From positions 1-39,155 of the forward strand of contig JAJPXZ010000171.1 of NCBI GenBank assembly GCA_021205245.1: a DNA stretch of 39,155 nt. Direction: 5' to 3'. The translations under genes and the position numbers were made by a program. Position 1 is the first letter of the stretch; each line of letters opens with the position of its first letter. This document shows, piece by piece, positions 26,306-35,064 of this stretch. Source of the DNA: Planctomycetaceae bacterium. Lineage in GTDB: Bacteria > Planctomycetota > SZUA-567. A model generated the notes under the pieces. It saw nothing but the letters and a program-made list of their open reading frames with translations. It was not told where the DNA came from and ran no database searches.

Positions 26306-26418
26306 CTGGAAAAAATCCCAGCAACGATTCAGCTATTGGCCAGCCGCTTGCATTTACTCCCCAGCGTAGTCATTCATTCACTGGATAATTGATTGTGCGC
26401 ATAAAAAGGGAGAGCGAC

Positions 26419-27432
26419 ATGTACAGCAACAGCATTCTTTCGGCCTCGGCCAAGTGGGAATTTTCGACCAGCCAGACCACCAGCGGCACCGGAGAAGGCG
26501 GCGACGCATTCTCGAAATTGTTCGAATCCATCCGTGGTGGCGCCCAGAGCGGCTTGGACGCGATTCTCGACAAGCTGGGCGAACGCTTTCCGAGCGTATC
26601 CTTTAATGGCAAGCCCGCCGCCGCAAGCGAAGGCGCCGCAGCCGAGGAAGCAGCCGAAGAAACCAAGGACACGGTTGAGGTAGACGAGTCCGCACTCGCC
26701 GAGATGACCGCGAGCGACCGCTTCGCGCAACTGGTCGAAAAGGCGATTTCCAGCTTCATGGACGCGACCAGCAAAATCCAGCCGCCCACCGGCACGTCCT
26801 CGATTCGCTCGATTTCGATTTCGGTCAACATCTCCACCTTCTCCTACGGCCAGGTCGACAACGCCAGCGGCGATAAGTTCATGTCGCAGGAATTGCAGAC
26901 ATCGCTAAAGGACAAGATTGACGAAATGATCAACAAGTTCTTCGGCGTTGGCACTGAACCGAAGGCCGAAGAACCTGTCGCCGAAGAGGAAGCCGCGGCC
27001 GGGGAAGCCGCCGAGACCACCCCTACCGCCAACAACGGCAAATACAACTTCATGACCCCCTGGTCGATGAATATGTCCTACTCCATGGACTTCTTCAGCG
27101 GCTCCTGGAACAACGACAGCGCCAGCGGCCAAGGCTTCATGATGCAGAGCCAGTTCTCGGCGCAGATTTCCGCCATGCTTGGCGCCTCCGGCGGCAATAT
27201 GGCCGACCTGAGCCAGAACTTCCTGGGCATGGGCATGAATATGTCCAGCTTCCAGCAGTCGTCCTCCGGCATGTCGTTCCGGCTCGAACAAAGCCGCAAC
27301 CTGATGAACGAGCTGATGGAATTGCTCCAGAACCGCCAGCCCCCCGTCATCGAACCGAAAGCGACAGAGGAAGAGACCGAAGATGTCGCAGCCGAAGCGG
27401 CAGAAGAAGTCGCGGCCACGGTCGAAGACTAA
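26419..27432 (+). CDS. Unrecognised acidic repeat protein, possibly flagellum-linked
   Basis: I do not recognise this 337-aa protein. Similar units, each a Ser-rich alternating stretch plus an amphipathic helix, recur at about 4-57 (SASAKWEFST), 129-176 (SISISVNISTFSYG, then NASG..FMSQ), 216-255 (WSMNMSYSMDFFSG, then SASG..FMMQ) and 272-307 (MNMSSFQQ). Units two and three align best. They are joined by Ala/Glu-rich linkers (68-95, 178-202), and the tail (316-337) is acidic. There are no cysteines, no signal peptide and no membrane helix. The third unit is Met-rich. GGGAG precedes the ATG; a perfect terminator follows. The sigma-28-like promoter hints at a late flagellar or exported product. 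Confidence 0.75.
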   Translation: MYSNSILSASAKWEFSTSQTTSGTGEGGDAFSKLFESIRGGAQSGLDAILDKLGERFPSVSFNGKPAAASEGAAAEEAAEETKDTVEVDESALAEMTASDRFAQLVEKAISSFMDATSKIQPPTGTSSIRSISISVNISTFSYGQVDNASGDKFMSQELQTSLKDKIDEMINKFFGVGTEPKAEEPVAEEEAAAGEAAETTPTANNGKYNFMTPWSMNMSYSMDFFSGSWNNDSASGQGFMMQSQFSAQISAMLGASGGNMADLSQNFLGMGMNMSSFQQSSSGMSFRLEQSRNLMNELMELLQNRQPPVIEPKATEEETEDVAAEAAEEVAATVED

Positions 27433-27456
27433 ACGCTGTCATAACACCAAAAATGC

Positions 27457-27496
27457 AAACCGCCTGCCCCGTTACGAGGGCAGGCGGTTTTTTTTT
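27457..27496 (+). terminator. Strong intrinsic terminator of the repeat-protein gene
   Basis: A perfect 13-bp stem AAACCGCCTGCCC/GGGCAGGCGGTTT (27457-27469 and 27478-27490) with an 8-base loop and six further T. On the minus strand AAA gives little U, so it serves mainly the plus strand. Confidence 0.95.
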
Positions 27497-27536
27497 GACT
27501 ACGGGCTTGACTCTTACAATAACTGAAAGCTTTCCA

Positions 27537-28112
27537 TTATCCTCCCAAAACCGCCTGGCGGAATTCTTCTTCCACCGACGAATCCTGGGCATCACGGCGG
27601 ACACGCAACGACATATCGTCATCCTTATTTCTCGTTTGGCTGTCGTTGTCTTCGCTCATATCACGAGCCATATCGACAGTAAACTGATACTTATCCTTTG
27701 CGTGCGTTACCAGTTGTTCCATCTCTTCGCGTGCGTCTTCCTTGGCCTTTTCATAAGCGTCTCGGGATTTGGCGGCGTTTCGCATATAACTCTTACGCGC
27801 CTGCTCAACGCGCTCCATATACCGATGGGCAGCCGCCTCTTTCATCTGTCGCCGCTCGGCTTTGGCGACCTTCTTAATTGATTTGATGGTGAGTGGCTTA
27901 CTGCCCATTTCCGCACTCGCCGCTTCTTTGACAGGAGACCTCCCCGGGGTATGGCGCATCTTCTCATGACGGCCAACACCCCCCCGGCGTATTGCCTCAC
28001 CGTGAATTAATCCCTTTCCCTTCCCGTGCATGGATGCAGGCATAATCTCTGCCAGTCGGGTCACATCAGAAGGGAAGGCCAGGCTGCGGCTCTTGGTCTT
28101 AATGGTGGCCAT
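27537..28112 (-). CDS. Unrecognised highly charged helical protein
   Basis: I do not recognise this 191-aa protein. The first 70 residues are basic and Gly/His-containing (MPASMHGKGKGLIHGEAIRRGGVGRH). Residues 72-152 form a long, strongly charged heptad-like helix with many Lys, Arg, Glu and Ala (KKVAKAERRQMKEAAAHRYMERVEQARKS and onward, split here by eye). The tail is acidic. No signal peptide or membrane segment is seen. Its codons use more A and T at third positions than neighbouring genes, hinting at transfer. AAAGGAGG sits three bases before the ATG at 28112, a very strong site; the same frame is open another 168 bases upstream. Confidence 0.6.
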   Translation of the reverse strand: MATIKTKSRSLAFPSDVTRLAEIMPASMHGKGKGLIHGEAIRRGGVGRHEKMRHTPGRSPVKEAASAEMGSKPLTIKSIKKVAKAERRQMKEAAAHRYMERVEQARKSYMRNAAKSRDAYEKAKEDAREEMEQLVTHAKDKYQFTVDMARDMSEDNDSQTRNKDDDMSLRVRRDAQDSSVEEEFRQAVLGG

Positions 28113-28308
28113 GTTCCTCCTTTCACACCGTCCCGCCGGATCCTCCGGCGAGATAACCTCGATAATAAATTTATCTGACGTACTTCGACTCTGCCACTCG
28201 CAAGATGACTGTTCACCTTCGTGGTAGAGGGCTTCGAACTCACGCAGAATTTTATGCGTGCGCATATGTCGCGAGCACATAGTATCCCGATTTTACTGGA
28301 GGTTACAT
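28113..28308. other. Gap upstream of the charged protein gene
   Basis: The open frame of the charged protein extends through here to an ATG at 28280, but the strong ribosome site at 28115-28122 favours the later start. If the longer form is real, it adds 56 residues that I do not recognise. Otherwise this is leader and promoter DNA. Confidence 0.4.
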
Positions 28309-28338
28309 AAAAAAGGCCGCGCCCTTTTGGGCGCGGCC
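28309..28338 (-). terminator. Intrinsic terminator of the PFOR gene
   Basis: A perfect 10-bp stem GGCCGCGCCC/GGGCGCGGCC (28315-28324 and 28329-28338) with a TTTT loop; the A6 run at 28309-28314 gives the U-tract on the minus strand, 27 bases past the PFOR stop. Confidence 0.93.
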
Positions 28339-28365
28339 ACTAAAGCATCTGTGAATCAGTTGTCT

Positions 28366-31300
28366 TTACGAACTAAAATCCATCTTCGACATCTGTTCGT
28401 AAATCTTCCAACGCAGGCTCTCTTCCCACGCAGCCTGGGTGGCGTACTTATCCGCCATGGCAGGGTCGCGCTTCGCGAGAGTCTGGAAGCGGGTCTCGCC
28501 CATAGCCCAATCCTTGTACGCCATGGTGGGCGCCTTGGAGTCGAGTTGGAGCGGGTTCTTGCCTTCCTTGATGTTGTCCGGGTTGAAGCGGTAGAGCGGG
28601 AAGTGGCCGGACTCGACCGCCTTCTTCTGCTCGGCAAAGCCCAGACCCAAACCGTCGGCCATGCCGCGGATGCCGTGCGCGATGCAGTGCGAGTAGGCGA
28701 TGATGAGGGACGGCCCGTCGTACGCTTCAGCTTCCTGGAAGGCCTTGACGACCTGGGCGTCGTTCGCACCCATGGCGACCTTGGCGACATAAATGTTGCC
28801 GTAGGTCATCGCGATCATGCCGAGGTCCTTCTTGCCGGTCGCCTTGCCGCCTTCGGCGAAGCGGGCGACAGCGCCCAGCGGGGTCGACTTGGAGGCCTGG
28901 CCGCCGGTGTTGGAGTAGACTTCTGTGTCGAGGACGAGGACGTTGACGTTCTTGCCGGAGGCGAGAACGTGGTCCAACCCGCCGTAGCCGATGTCATAGG
29001 CCCAGCCGTCGCCGCCGACAATCCACACCGATTTCTTGACCAGGTAGTCGGCGATGGCGGCGGTGTTCTTGGCTTCGTTCGAGCCGCAGGCGTCCAGCGC
29101 CTTGCGGAGTTCGGCGACGCGTGCGCGCTGAGCTTCGACGTCTTCCTGGGTGACCTGCTTGGCCTCGATGATCTGCTTGACCAGGTCGGCCTTGTCCTTC
29201 AGGCAGCCCTTTTCGGCCATTTCGCTGATCTGCTGCATGGCGGCGGACATGAACTTGTCGGCCGCGAGGCGCATGCCGAAGCCGAACTCGGCGTTGTCTT
29301 CGAACAGGCTGTTGGCCCAGGCCGGCCCGCGCCCGTCGCAGTTCGTGGTGTACGGGGTGGTGGGCAGGTTGCCGCCGTAGATCGACGAGCAGCCGGTGGC
29401 GTTGGCGACGAGCATCCGGTCGCCGAAGAGCTGGGTCACCAGCTTGATGTACGGGGTCTCGCCGCAGCCCGCGCACGCGCCCGAGAACTCGAACAGCGGC
29501 TGACGCAGCTGCGAGCCCTTGATGGTGTTGAGGGCGAAGAGACCGTCTTCGGTGTACGGGAGCTTTTCGAAGAAGGCGAGGTTTTCGCGTTCGGAATCGC
29601 GGAGAGGCGGCTGGGGAGCCATGTTGATAGCCTTCTTCTCCGGGTTTTCCTTGTCCTTGGCCGGGCAGGTGGCGACGCACGCGCCGCAGCCGGCGCAGTC
29701 CTCGGGGTAGACCTGCAGGGTGAAGTTCTTGCCTTCAACCTGCTTGCCGCGCGCGGCGACGGTCTTGAAGGTCGCGGGAGCGCCTTCGGCGGCCTTGGGG
29801 TCGTAGATTTTCATGCGGATGCTGGCGTGCGGGCAGACCGCCGAGCACTTGCCGCACTGGATGCAGATATCCTTTTCCCAAGCCGGGATCTGCAGGGCGA
29901 TGTTGCGCTTCTCCCACTGGGTGGTGCCGGTGGGGAAGGTGCCGTCAATGGGGAGCTTGGAGACGGGCAGTGCGTCGCCTTCGTTGACCATGATCTTCGA
30001 CAGGGTGTCGAGGACGAACTGCGGCGCTTCACCCGAGACGATGGGCGGCATCGGCTTGCCGTTCGCGGTCTTGCCTTCGTACTCGACCTCGTTCAGGTGC
30101 GCCAGCGCCTGGTCGACGGCGGCGTTGTTCTTTTCGACAACCGCATCGCCGGCCTTGGAGTAGGTCTTCTTGATGGCGGTCTTGATGTATTCAATCGCCT
30201 TGTCGGCGGGGATGACGTCGGCGATGTTGAAGAAGCAGGTCTGCATGATGGTGTTGATACGGCCACCCATGCCGGCCTTCTGCGCGACTTCGTAGGCGTC
30301 GATGACGTAGAACTTGGCCTTCTTGTCGAGGATGCGCTGCTGCACTTCCTTCGGCAGCTTGTCCCACACTTCGTCCGGACCGTAGATGGAGTTCAGGAGG
30401 AAGACGCCGCCTTCCTTCAGATCCTTCAGCATGTCGTACTTTTCAAGGAACGACCACTGGTGGCAGGCGATGAAGTTGGCCGAGTGGATGAGATAGGTCG
30501 ACTTGATGGGCCGGGGGCCGAAGCGGAGGTGCGAGGTGGTAATCGCGCCGGCCTTTTTGGAGTCGTAGACGAAGTAGCCCTGGGCGTAGTTGTCGGTGTG
30601 GTCGGCGATGATCTTGATGGAGTTCTTGTTCGCGCCGACGGTGCCGTCGGAACCGAGGCCGTAGAACAGGCAGCGACGGACGTCGTCCGACTCGATGTCC
30701 AGGGATTCGTCCCACTCAAGGCTGGTGTTGGTGACGTCGTCGTGGATGCCGATGGTGAAGTGGTTCTTCGGCTTGTCCTTCTTCAGTTCGTCGAACACGG
30801 CCTTCGCCATGGCGGGGGTGTATTCCTTGCACGACAGGCCGTAGCGGCCGCCGATGACGGTCGGCCAGCGGCCGCCGAAGAGATCCTTGTTGTCCTGCAT
30901 GGCTTCGCCGAAGGCGGTGCGGACGTCCTCGTACATGGGTTCGCCGAGGGAACCGGGTTCCTTGGTGCGGTCCAGGACGGCGAAGGCCTTGACGGTCTTG
31001 ATCGGCAGGGCGGCGAGGAAATGCTTGATCGAGAAGGGACGGTAGAGGTGGACTGAGACGACGCCGACCTTCTCGCCCTTGGCGTTCAGGTAGTCGACCA
31101 TTTCCTGGGTCGCGTCGGCGGCGGAGCCCATGACGATAATCACGCGTTCGGCGTCGGGCGCGCCGTAGTAGTCGAACAGCTTGTACTGGCGGCCGGTCAT
31201 CTTGCCGAAGATGTTCATCTGCTCTTCGACGATGTCGGCGCACTTGTCATAGTAGGTATTGCAGGCTTCGCGGCTCTGGAAGAACACGTCCGGGTTCTGC

Positions 31301-31956
31301 GCGGTCCCCTTGATGCACGGTTTGTCCGGGGAGAGGGCGCGGGTGCGGGCTTCGCGGATGAGCGAGTCGTCGATCATCGAGCGCATGTCGTCCTTGGTCA
31401 GCAGTTCGATCTTCTGGATCTCGTGCGACGTGCGGAAGCCGTCGTAGAAGGACAGGAAGGGAATGCGGGACTTGAGGGTCGCGGCCTGGCAGATCAGGGC
31501 CAGGTCATGGGCTTCCTGGACATTGACGCCGGCCATCATCGCCCAGCCGGTCTGGCGGCAGGCCATGACGTCGGAGTGGTCGCCGAAGATGGAGAGGGCG
31601 TGCGCTGCCACGGTACGGGCGGTCACGTAGAAGGTCGTCGGCGTGAGTTCGCCGGCGATCTTGTACATGTTGGGGATCATCAAGAGGAGACCCTGGGACG
31701 CGGTGAAGGTGGAGGTCATCGCGCCGGCGGCAAGCGAACCGTGGACAGCGCCGGAAGCACCGCCTTCGGACTGCAGCTCGGACACGATGGGGACATTGCC
31801 CCAGATGTTCGTCTCGCCCTGGCTGGACTTGTAGTCGCAAATTTCGCCAAGGTTGGACGACGGGGTGATGGGATAAATGGCGCATACTTCGTTTACGGCG
31901 TGTGCCACTTCGGCGGCGGCCTGATTGCCGTCGAATGGTGCTTTCATGCGTGCCAT
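28366..31956 (-). CDS. nifJ: Pyruvate:ferredoxin (flavodoxin) oxidoreductase, single-chain
   Basis: A 1196-aa homodimeric PFOR that converts pyruvate and CoA to acetyl-CoA, CO2 and reduced ferredoxin. Domains in order: pyrimidine-binding TPP domain (YPITPSSNLGEICDYK near the N-terminus), transketolase-C domain, gamma-like domain (about 420-640), the EKR linker with a double-cluster ferredoxin insert (CIQCGKCSAVCP, CAGCGACVATCP), and the C-terminal TPP/PP domain (CAGCGETPY, GDGWAYDIGYGGLDHV, YSNTGGQ) plus tail. All cluster cysteines in these motifs are present. AAAGGA precedes the ATG. Monocistronic, with a strong terminator. It is the main oxidation step for pyruvate from KDG or CstA uptake. 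Confidence 0.97.
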   Translation of the reverse strand: MARMKAPFDGNQAAAEVAHAVNEVCAIYPITPSSNLGEICDYKSSQGETNIWGNVPIVSELQSEGGASGAVHGSLAAGAMTSTFTASQGLLLMIPNMYKIAGELTPTTFYVTARTVAAHALSIFGDHSDVMACRQTGWAMMAGVNVQEAHDLALICQAATLKSRIPFLSFYDGFRTSHEIQKIELLTKDDMRSMIDDSLIREARTRALSPDKPCIKGTAQNPDVFFQSREACNTYYDKCADIVEEQMNIFGKMTGRQYKLFDYYGAPDAERVIIVMGSAADATQEMVDYLNAKGEKVGVVSVHLYRPFSIKHFLAALPIKTVKAFAVLDRTKEPGSLGEPMYEDVRTAFGEAMQDNKDLFGGRWPTVIGGRYGLSCKEYTPAMAKAVFDELKKDKPKNHFTIGIHDDVTNTSLEWDESLDIESDDVRRCLFYGLGSDGTVGANKNSIKIIADHTDNYAQGYFVYDSKKAGAITTSHLRFGPRPIKSTYLIHSANFIACHQWSFLEKYDMLKDLKEGGVFLLNSIYGPDEVWDKLPKEVQQRILDKKAKFYVIDAYEVAQKAGMGGRINTIMQTCFFNIADVIPADKAIEYIKTAIKKTYSKAGDAVVEKNNAAVDQALAHLNEVEYEGKTANGKPMPPIVSGEAPQFVLDTLSKIMVNEGDALPVSKLPIDGTFPTGTTQWEKRNIALQIPAWEKDICIQCGKCSAVCPHASIRMKIYDPKAAEGAPATFKTVAARGKQVEGKNFTLQVYPEDCAGCGACVATCPAKDKENPEKKAINMAPQPPLRDSERENLAFFEKLPYTEDGLFALNTIKGSQLRQPLFEFSGACAGCGETPYIKLVTQLFGDRMLVANATGCSSIYGGNLPTTPYTTNCDGRGPAWANSLFEDNAEFGFGMRLAADKFMSAAMQQISEMAEKGCLKDKADLVKQIIEAKQVTQEDVEAQRARVAELRKALDACGSNEAKNTAAIADYLVKKSVWIVGGDGWAYDIGYGGLDHVLASGKNVNVLVLDTEVYSNTGGQASKSTPLGAVARFAEGGKATGKKDLGMIAMTYGNIYVAKVAMGANDAQVVKAFQEAEAYDGPSLIIAYSHCIAHGIRGMADGLGLGFAEQKKAVESGHFPLYRFNPDNIKEGKNPLQLDSKAPTMAYKDWAMGETRFQTLAKRDPAMADKYATQAAWEESLRWKIYEQMSKMDFSS

Positions 31957-32212
31957 GAGGGGTCCTTTCTCAAATTACCCTGATACTCGCAACAACTGCG
32001 TCGATGCAGATCCTGCTATTCACTTTTGTATTTGCTGTATAATACTTTATGTCGATATTGAGGAACCGCCATTTACCAACGGCATTCGGTTATTACCGTT
32101 AGACAATGACGCCACGGAACCGTTCTGCCAAACAGATCCCCGGTGTGGAGCGAAAAAATCCCCTCAATAATATCGTTCATGGTAACTTTGCCCGAAGTGA
32201 CAGTCAAGGACA
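31957..32212. other. Gap upstream of PFOR
   Basis: Holds the PFOR leader and promoter. TATTAT on the minus strand near 32040 is a plausible -10, but I could not match a good -35. The palindrome CGGTTATTACCG (about 32087-32098), inside a wider AACGG...CCGTT symmetry, is a possible regulator site upstream of it. No gene is seen. Confidence 0.4.
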
Positions 32213-32254
32213 AAAGCAAAATGTCTGGCGGGCGGCCCCGAAAGGCCGCCCGCC
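32213..32254 (-). terminator. Probable flgE terminator
   Basis: A perfect 11-bp stem GGCGGGCGGCC/GGCCGCCCGCC (32227-32237 and 32244-32254) with a CCGAAA loop. On the minus strand ACATTTTGCTTTTG follows, a broken U-tract. It lies 32 bases past the flgE stop. Confidence 0.75.
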
Positions 32255-32286
32255 GTGCACACGATATCACCCTACCCCTTGGTATA

Positions 32287-34086
32287 TTACCGCTTGAGTT
32301 GCAACGCGGTTTGCAGCATTTCGTCGGCGGTGGTGACGATGCGCGAGTTGAACTGGAAGCCGCGATTGATGGAAATGAGAGTGGTGAATTCCCGCCCTAT
32401 CTCCACGTTCGAGGACTCCACCGCGTTGGACAGGACAGACCCGAGGCCAAGCGAAGGCACACCGTCGCTGCTGTCGTTCGCGACGCCGATAGCCAACTGA
32501 CCAGACGCTGAATTGGGGTAAAACAAGGTTCCGGACGTCCCGTTCATGCCGTGGACGTTCGGGACAGTGCCGATGGCGAGTTGCGCCAGCGCCACGTTCT
32601 GCTGGTTGCTGTAATTGCCATGAATCACGCCGTTGTCATCAATTCTCCACGTCTCAAGCTCCCCGTCCGGGAATCCGTCCTGCGCGGCCATGGTAAGAGA
32701 GGGTTCGGTGGCGGCGTAGACCAAACCGTCAAACTCGTACTGGATGGGGCCGCCGGTCTGATTGCTCGATATCAAATCGCCGCGAGTGTCGAACCGCAGC
32801 GTGCCTTCGGCATCGCCGATACTTGATTTCCAGCTCCAGTTGGTGCCGGTGTTGTCCGATTCGCCCCGCTCGAGGATGACCGCATTGCGGCGGACGCCCA
32901 CCTCGCGTCCGGCGGTCACCGGGGTGCCGGTACCACCGCTCCAGGCGGTGAATTCATCGAAGGTATCGTAGGTGCGGACCATGGTGCCGGTGGGGTTGCC
33001 GTTCACGAACCAGGTTTCAAGGGCATCGCCGCCGGGCGCATCCGCCATATTGGTGAGCTTCTCCACGTCGAGTTCAAAATCATCCAGCCGGAAGGAGGTG
33101 ACAGTGCCGTCCGGGGACGTGGTATTGACGGTCGATGCACCGGCGTTGATTTCGGTCGAGACCGGCTGCCCTACGCCAAAGCGTCCGTTGTTGCCGGCTG
33201 TGGCATGGAAATTCAGCGCACCCTGGGTGAAATTGGGATCGCCCGCGGCCGGGTAAATCTGCACGCTGTCGCCCGGAGTCGGGTAGTCCACCGTAGTCAT
33301 GGTCCAGGTCCACTGGTTGGTGGTGCCGTCGGCGGAAAGGGTGGGGCCGGAGAAATCGATCCGCACTGGGATTTCCTGAATGTCGCCGTTCGAGACGCGG
33401 TTGCCGTCGGCGTCCGTTTGGGTGACTGGGGCGTAAATTTTGGTATTCAGGGACTGGCCGTCAGCCGACAGGTTGCCCTTCAGCTCCATCTCGCTGGTCG
33501 GGAGTCCGGCGAAGTTGTTTGTCGTGGTGTCGGTGGGCAGCACGCCGGTGAGCGTGACGTTTTCGGTAGTCTGCCCAGGCATGACATCGCCCACTTGGGG
33601 CAGCATGATGTTTTCCGTCGTACCGCTGGGATTAATGACGCCGTTGGCGTTGGCATTCCAGCCCTGCACTGGCAGGCCGTCCAGGAGCAGGCCGCGCTGG
33701 CCGGAGCCTAGGCCCGGATCAAGGTTGAAGTCGCCCTTACGGGTCAGGGCCGTACCGCCACTGGTCCCGACCAGGAAAAACCCGTTACCCCTAATCATGC
33801 AGTGGAGCGGGTTGTTGCTGATCTCGGGATCGCCTTGGGTAAAATTGTGGACATTGGCTCCGGTGGTCACGCCCAGCCCGAGGGTTTTCGGATTGGTCGA
33901 TCCCTTGTCGCCGTCGGCGGGAAGCGCGCCGCTGATGCTTTTTTTCATCAGGTCGGTAAACATGTATGTGGTGGATTTATACCCGGCGGTATTGACGTTG
34001 GCGAGATTATTGGACGTCGCGTCCAGGCCCCTTTGGTGGGCGACAAGACCGGACCGGCCAGTCCAAAGGCTTTGCATCATTCCCAT
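32287..34086 (-). CDS. flgE: Flagellar hook protein FlgE
   Basis: Builds the flagellar hook outside the cell; exported by the flagellar type III system. The 599 aa are longer than the ~400 of E. coli, from extra surface domains in the middle. The N-terminal D0 helix (LWTGRSGLVAHQRGLDATSNNLANVNTAGYK, read by eye) and GNGFFLV are typical, as is the C-terminal helix SNVEIGREFTTLISINRGFQFNSRI...LQLKR. GGAG precedes the ATG. No flgD, fliK or other flagellar gene adjoins it, so it is an isolated flagellar locus with its own sigma-54-type promoter. Confidence 0.94.
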   Translation of the reverse strand: MGMMQSLWTGRSGLVAHQRGLDATSNNLANVNTAGYKSTTYMFTDLMKKSISGALPADGDKGSTNPKTLGLGVTTGANVHNFTQGDPEISNNPLHCMIRGNGFFLVGTSGGTALTRKGDFNLDPGLGSGQRGLLLDGLPVQGWNANANGVINPSGTTENIMLPQVGDVMPGQTTENVTLTGVLPTDTTTNNFAGLPTSEMELKGNLSADGQSLNTKIYAPVTQTDADGNRVSNGDIQEIPVRIDFSGPTLSADGTTNQWTWTMTTVDYPTPGDSVQIYPAAGDPNFTQGALNFHATAGNNGRFGVGQPVSTEINAGASTVNTTSPDGTVTSFRLDDFELDVEKLTNMADAPGGDALETWFVNGNPTGTMVRTYDTFDEFTAWSGGTGTPVTAGREVGVRRNAVILERGESDNTGTNWSWKSSIGDAEGTLRFDTRGDLISSNQTGGPIQYEFDGLVYAATEPSLTMAAQDGFPDGELETWRIDDNGVIHGNYSNQQNVALAQLAIGTVPNVHGMNGTSGTLFYPNSASGQLAIGVANDSSDGVPSLGLGSVLSNAVESSNVEIGREFTTLISINRGFQFNSRIVTTADEMLQTALQLKR

Positions 34087-34160
34087 GATCGTTCTCCGTT
34101 TCGTGGCAAAGGCGTCGTCCGCCCTGATGTTGCTCGATTCGTTACTTAATGGTCGTAATC

Positions 34161-34176
34161 AGCAACTCCATTGCCA
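34161..34176 (-). promoter_or_regulatory. Sigma-54 promoter of flgE
   Basis: Minus strand reads TGGCAATGGAGTTGCT: the -24 GG and -12 GC are separated by exactly 10 bases, the invariant spacing of sigma-54 promoters, and flanking bases match TGGCA and TTGC. Start would be near 34150, about 63 bases before the ATG. A CCTCCCA/TGGGAGG hairpin (34181-34200) adjoins the upstream edge. Hook genes are sigma-54 dependent in many bacteria. Confidence 0.7.
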
Positions 34177-34271
34177 CCCGCCTCCCAGGCCGTTGGGAGG
34201 ATAAAACGGGACGCCCTTTTTTTATCGGCCATTCCGCCGTGGAACTGGTGCCTTTTTCGAAATATCGCCAC

Positions 34272-34306
34272 AAAAAGATAGCCCGCCGACGTTTCCATCG
34301 GCGGGC
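34272..34306 (-). terminator. Intrinsic terminator of tsaB
   Basis: A 9-bp stem GCCCGCCGA/TCGGCGGGC (34281-34289 and 34298-34306) with an 8-base loop; on the minus strand TATCTTTTTG follows. It lies 27 bases past the tsaB stop. Confidence 0.85.
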
Positions 34307-34332
34307 ATGACGAGACTGGATTCCGACGATAT

Positions 34333-35064
34333 TTATTTGCCGGTTTGAATAAGATGGTCGTGCCGCCAGTCCGCTCCTTCGTCCCGGCGAAGGTAGACAG
34401 GCTGGAGTTGCAGCGGATCGGCATATTCTTCCAGCAGAATCTGCCGCCAGCCAAGAATGCCGACCGCTTCCGGATTGACCCGGCCGGCTGCCGCCTCCGG
34501 GTTCCCGAGGGTCGTGGCATAGGTGTGGAATCCGGACCCGGCCAGGACCAATCTCCCCTCCCCCTCCTCCGAGTAAAGACGAAGCCGGCTGGCGGCTTCC
34601 TCGGGGGTAATGGCCGCGTCGGCGACAATCGGCACAGCGGCATTGTCGTCGAGACGATACAGCCCGGCATAGACTTCGTCACGGCGGGCGTCCTGGAGAA
34701 CCATGACCCTGTCGCCCGTGGCTGCTTTGCCGGACACGCGGGTCGATTCGGCCAGAGCGGCAAGGGAGGAAACAGCGGCTAAGCGAATGCCTGCGCCATA
34801 GGCCAGCGCCTTCGCCGCCATGACCCCGACCCGTATGCCTGTATAGGATCCGGGTCCGATGGACACGGCAACGCCGCACAGGTCGGTTGCCTTTAGGCTT
34901 TGCGACTTCATGATTTCCTCGGCGGCGGCGAGGAGTTCGCGGCCGTGGCGGAGGCCTTCTTCAAGCAGCATCGCGACGGCTGGTTTGCCGTTATGCAACA
35001 GGGCCGCGCCGCCGTGCGGGGTCGAACTTTCCAAAGCCAGCAACCAGCGAGGGGAATCGGTCAT
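34333..35064 (-). CDS. tsaB: tRNA threonylcarbamoyladenosine synthesis protein TsaB
   Basis: A 243-aa ASKHA-fold protein that partners TsaD and TsaE in making t6A37 on ANN-decoding tRNAs. Seen: LLALESST at the start, the HGRELL region, and the signature VSIGPGSYTGIRVGVMAAKALAYG, then DARRDEVYAGLY. It lacks the metal-site histidines of TsaD, as expected. Two ATGs in a row occur; the one at 35064 has the better spacing to AAGGAG (five bases against two). It diverges from the ECF ATPase gene. Confidence 0.93.
   Translation of the reverse strand: MTDSPRWLLALESSTPHGGAALLHNGKPAVAMLLEEGLRHGRELLAAAEEIMKSQSLKATDLCGVAVSIGPGSYTGIRVGVMAAKALAYGAGIRLAAVSSLAALAESTRVSGKAATGDRVMVLQDARRDEVYAGLYRLDDNAAVPIVADAAITPEEAASRLRLYSEEGEGRLVLAGSGFHTYATTLGNPEAAAGRVNPEAVGILGWRQILLEEYADPLQLQPVYLRRDEGADWRHDHLIQTGK

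Larger units (their letters stand above)
26010..26418. promoter_or_regulatory. Divergent control region between cstA and the repeat protein
   Basis: A 409-base gap without coding potential. It holds the cstA promoter, a sigma-28-like promoter for the gene at 26419, and an AT-rich central stretch (about 26225-26290) with T- and A-runs that could bend or bind a nucleoid protein or CRP-like factor. No convincing operator was identified. Confidence 0.55.

Noticed and set aside
28258..31056. A very long open frame (over 900 codons) on the plus strand opposite PFOR
   Set aside because: It is antisense to a clear PFOR and arises from GC-rich third positions; its translation has no recognisable domain and no sensible ribosome site.
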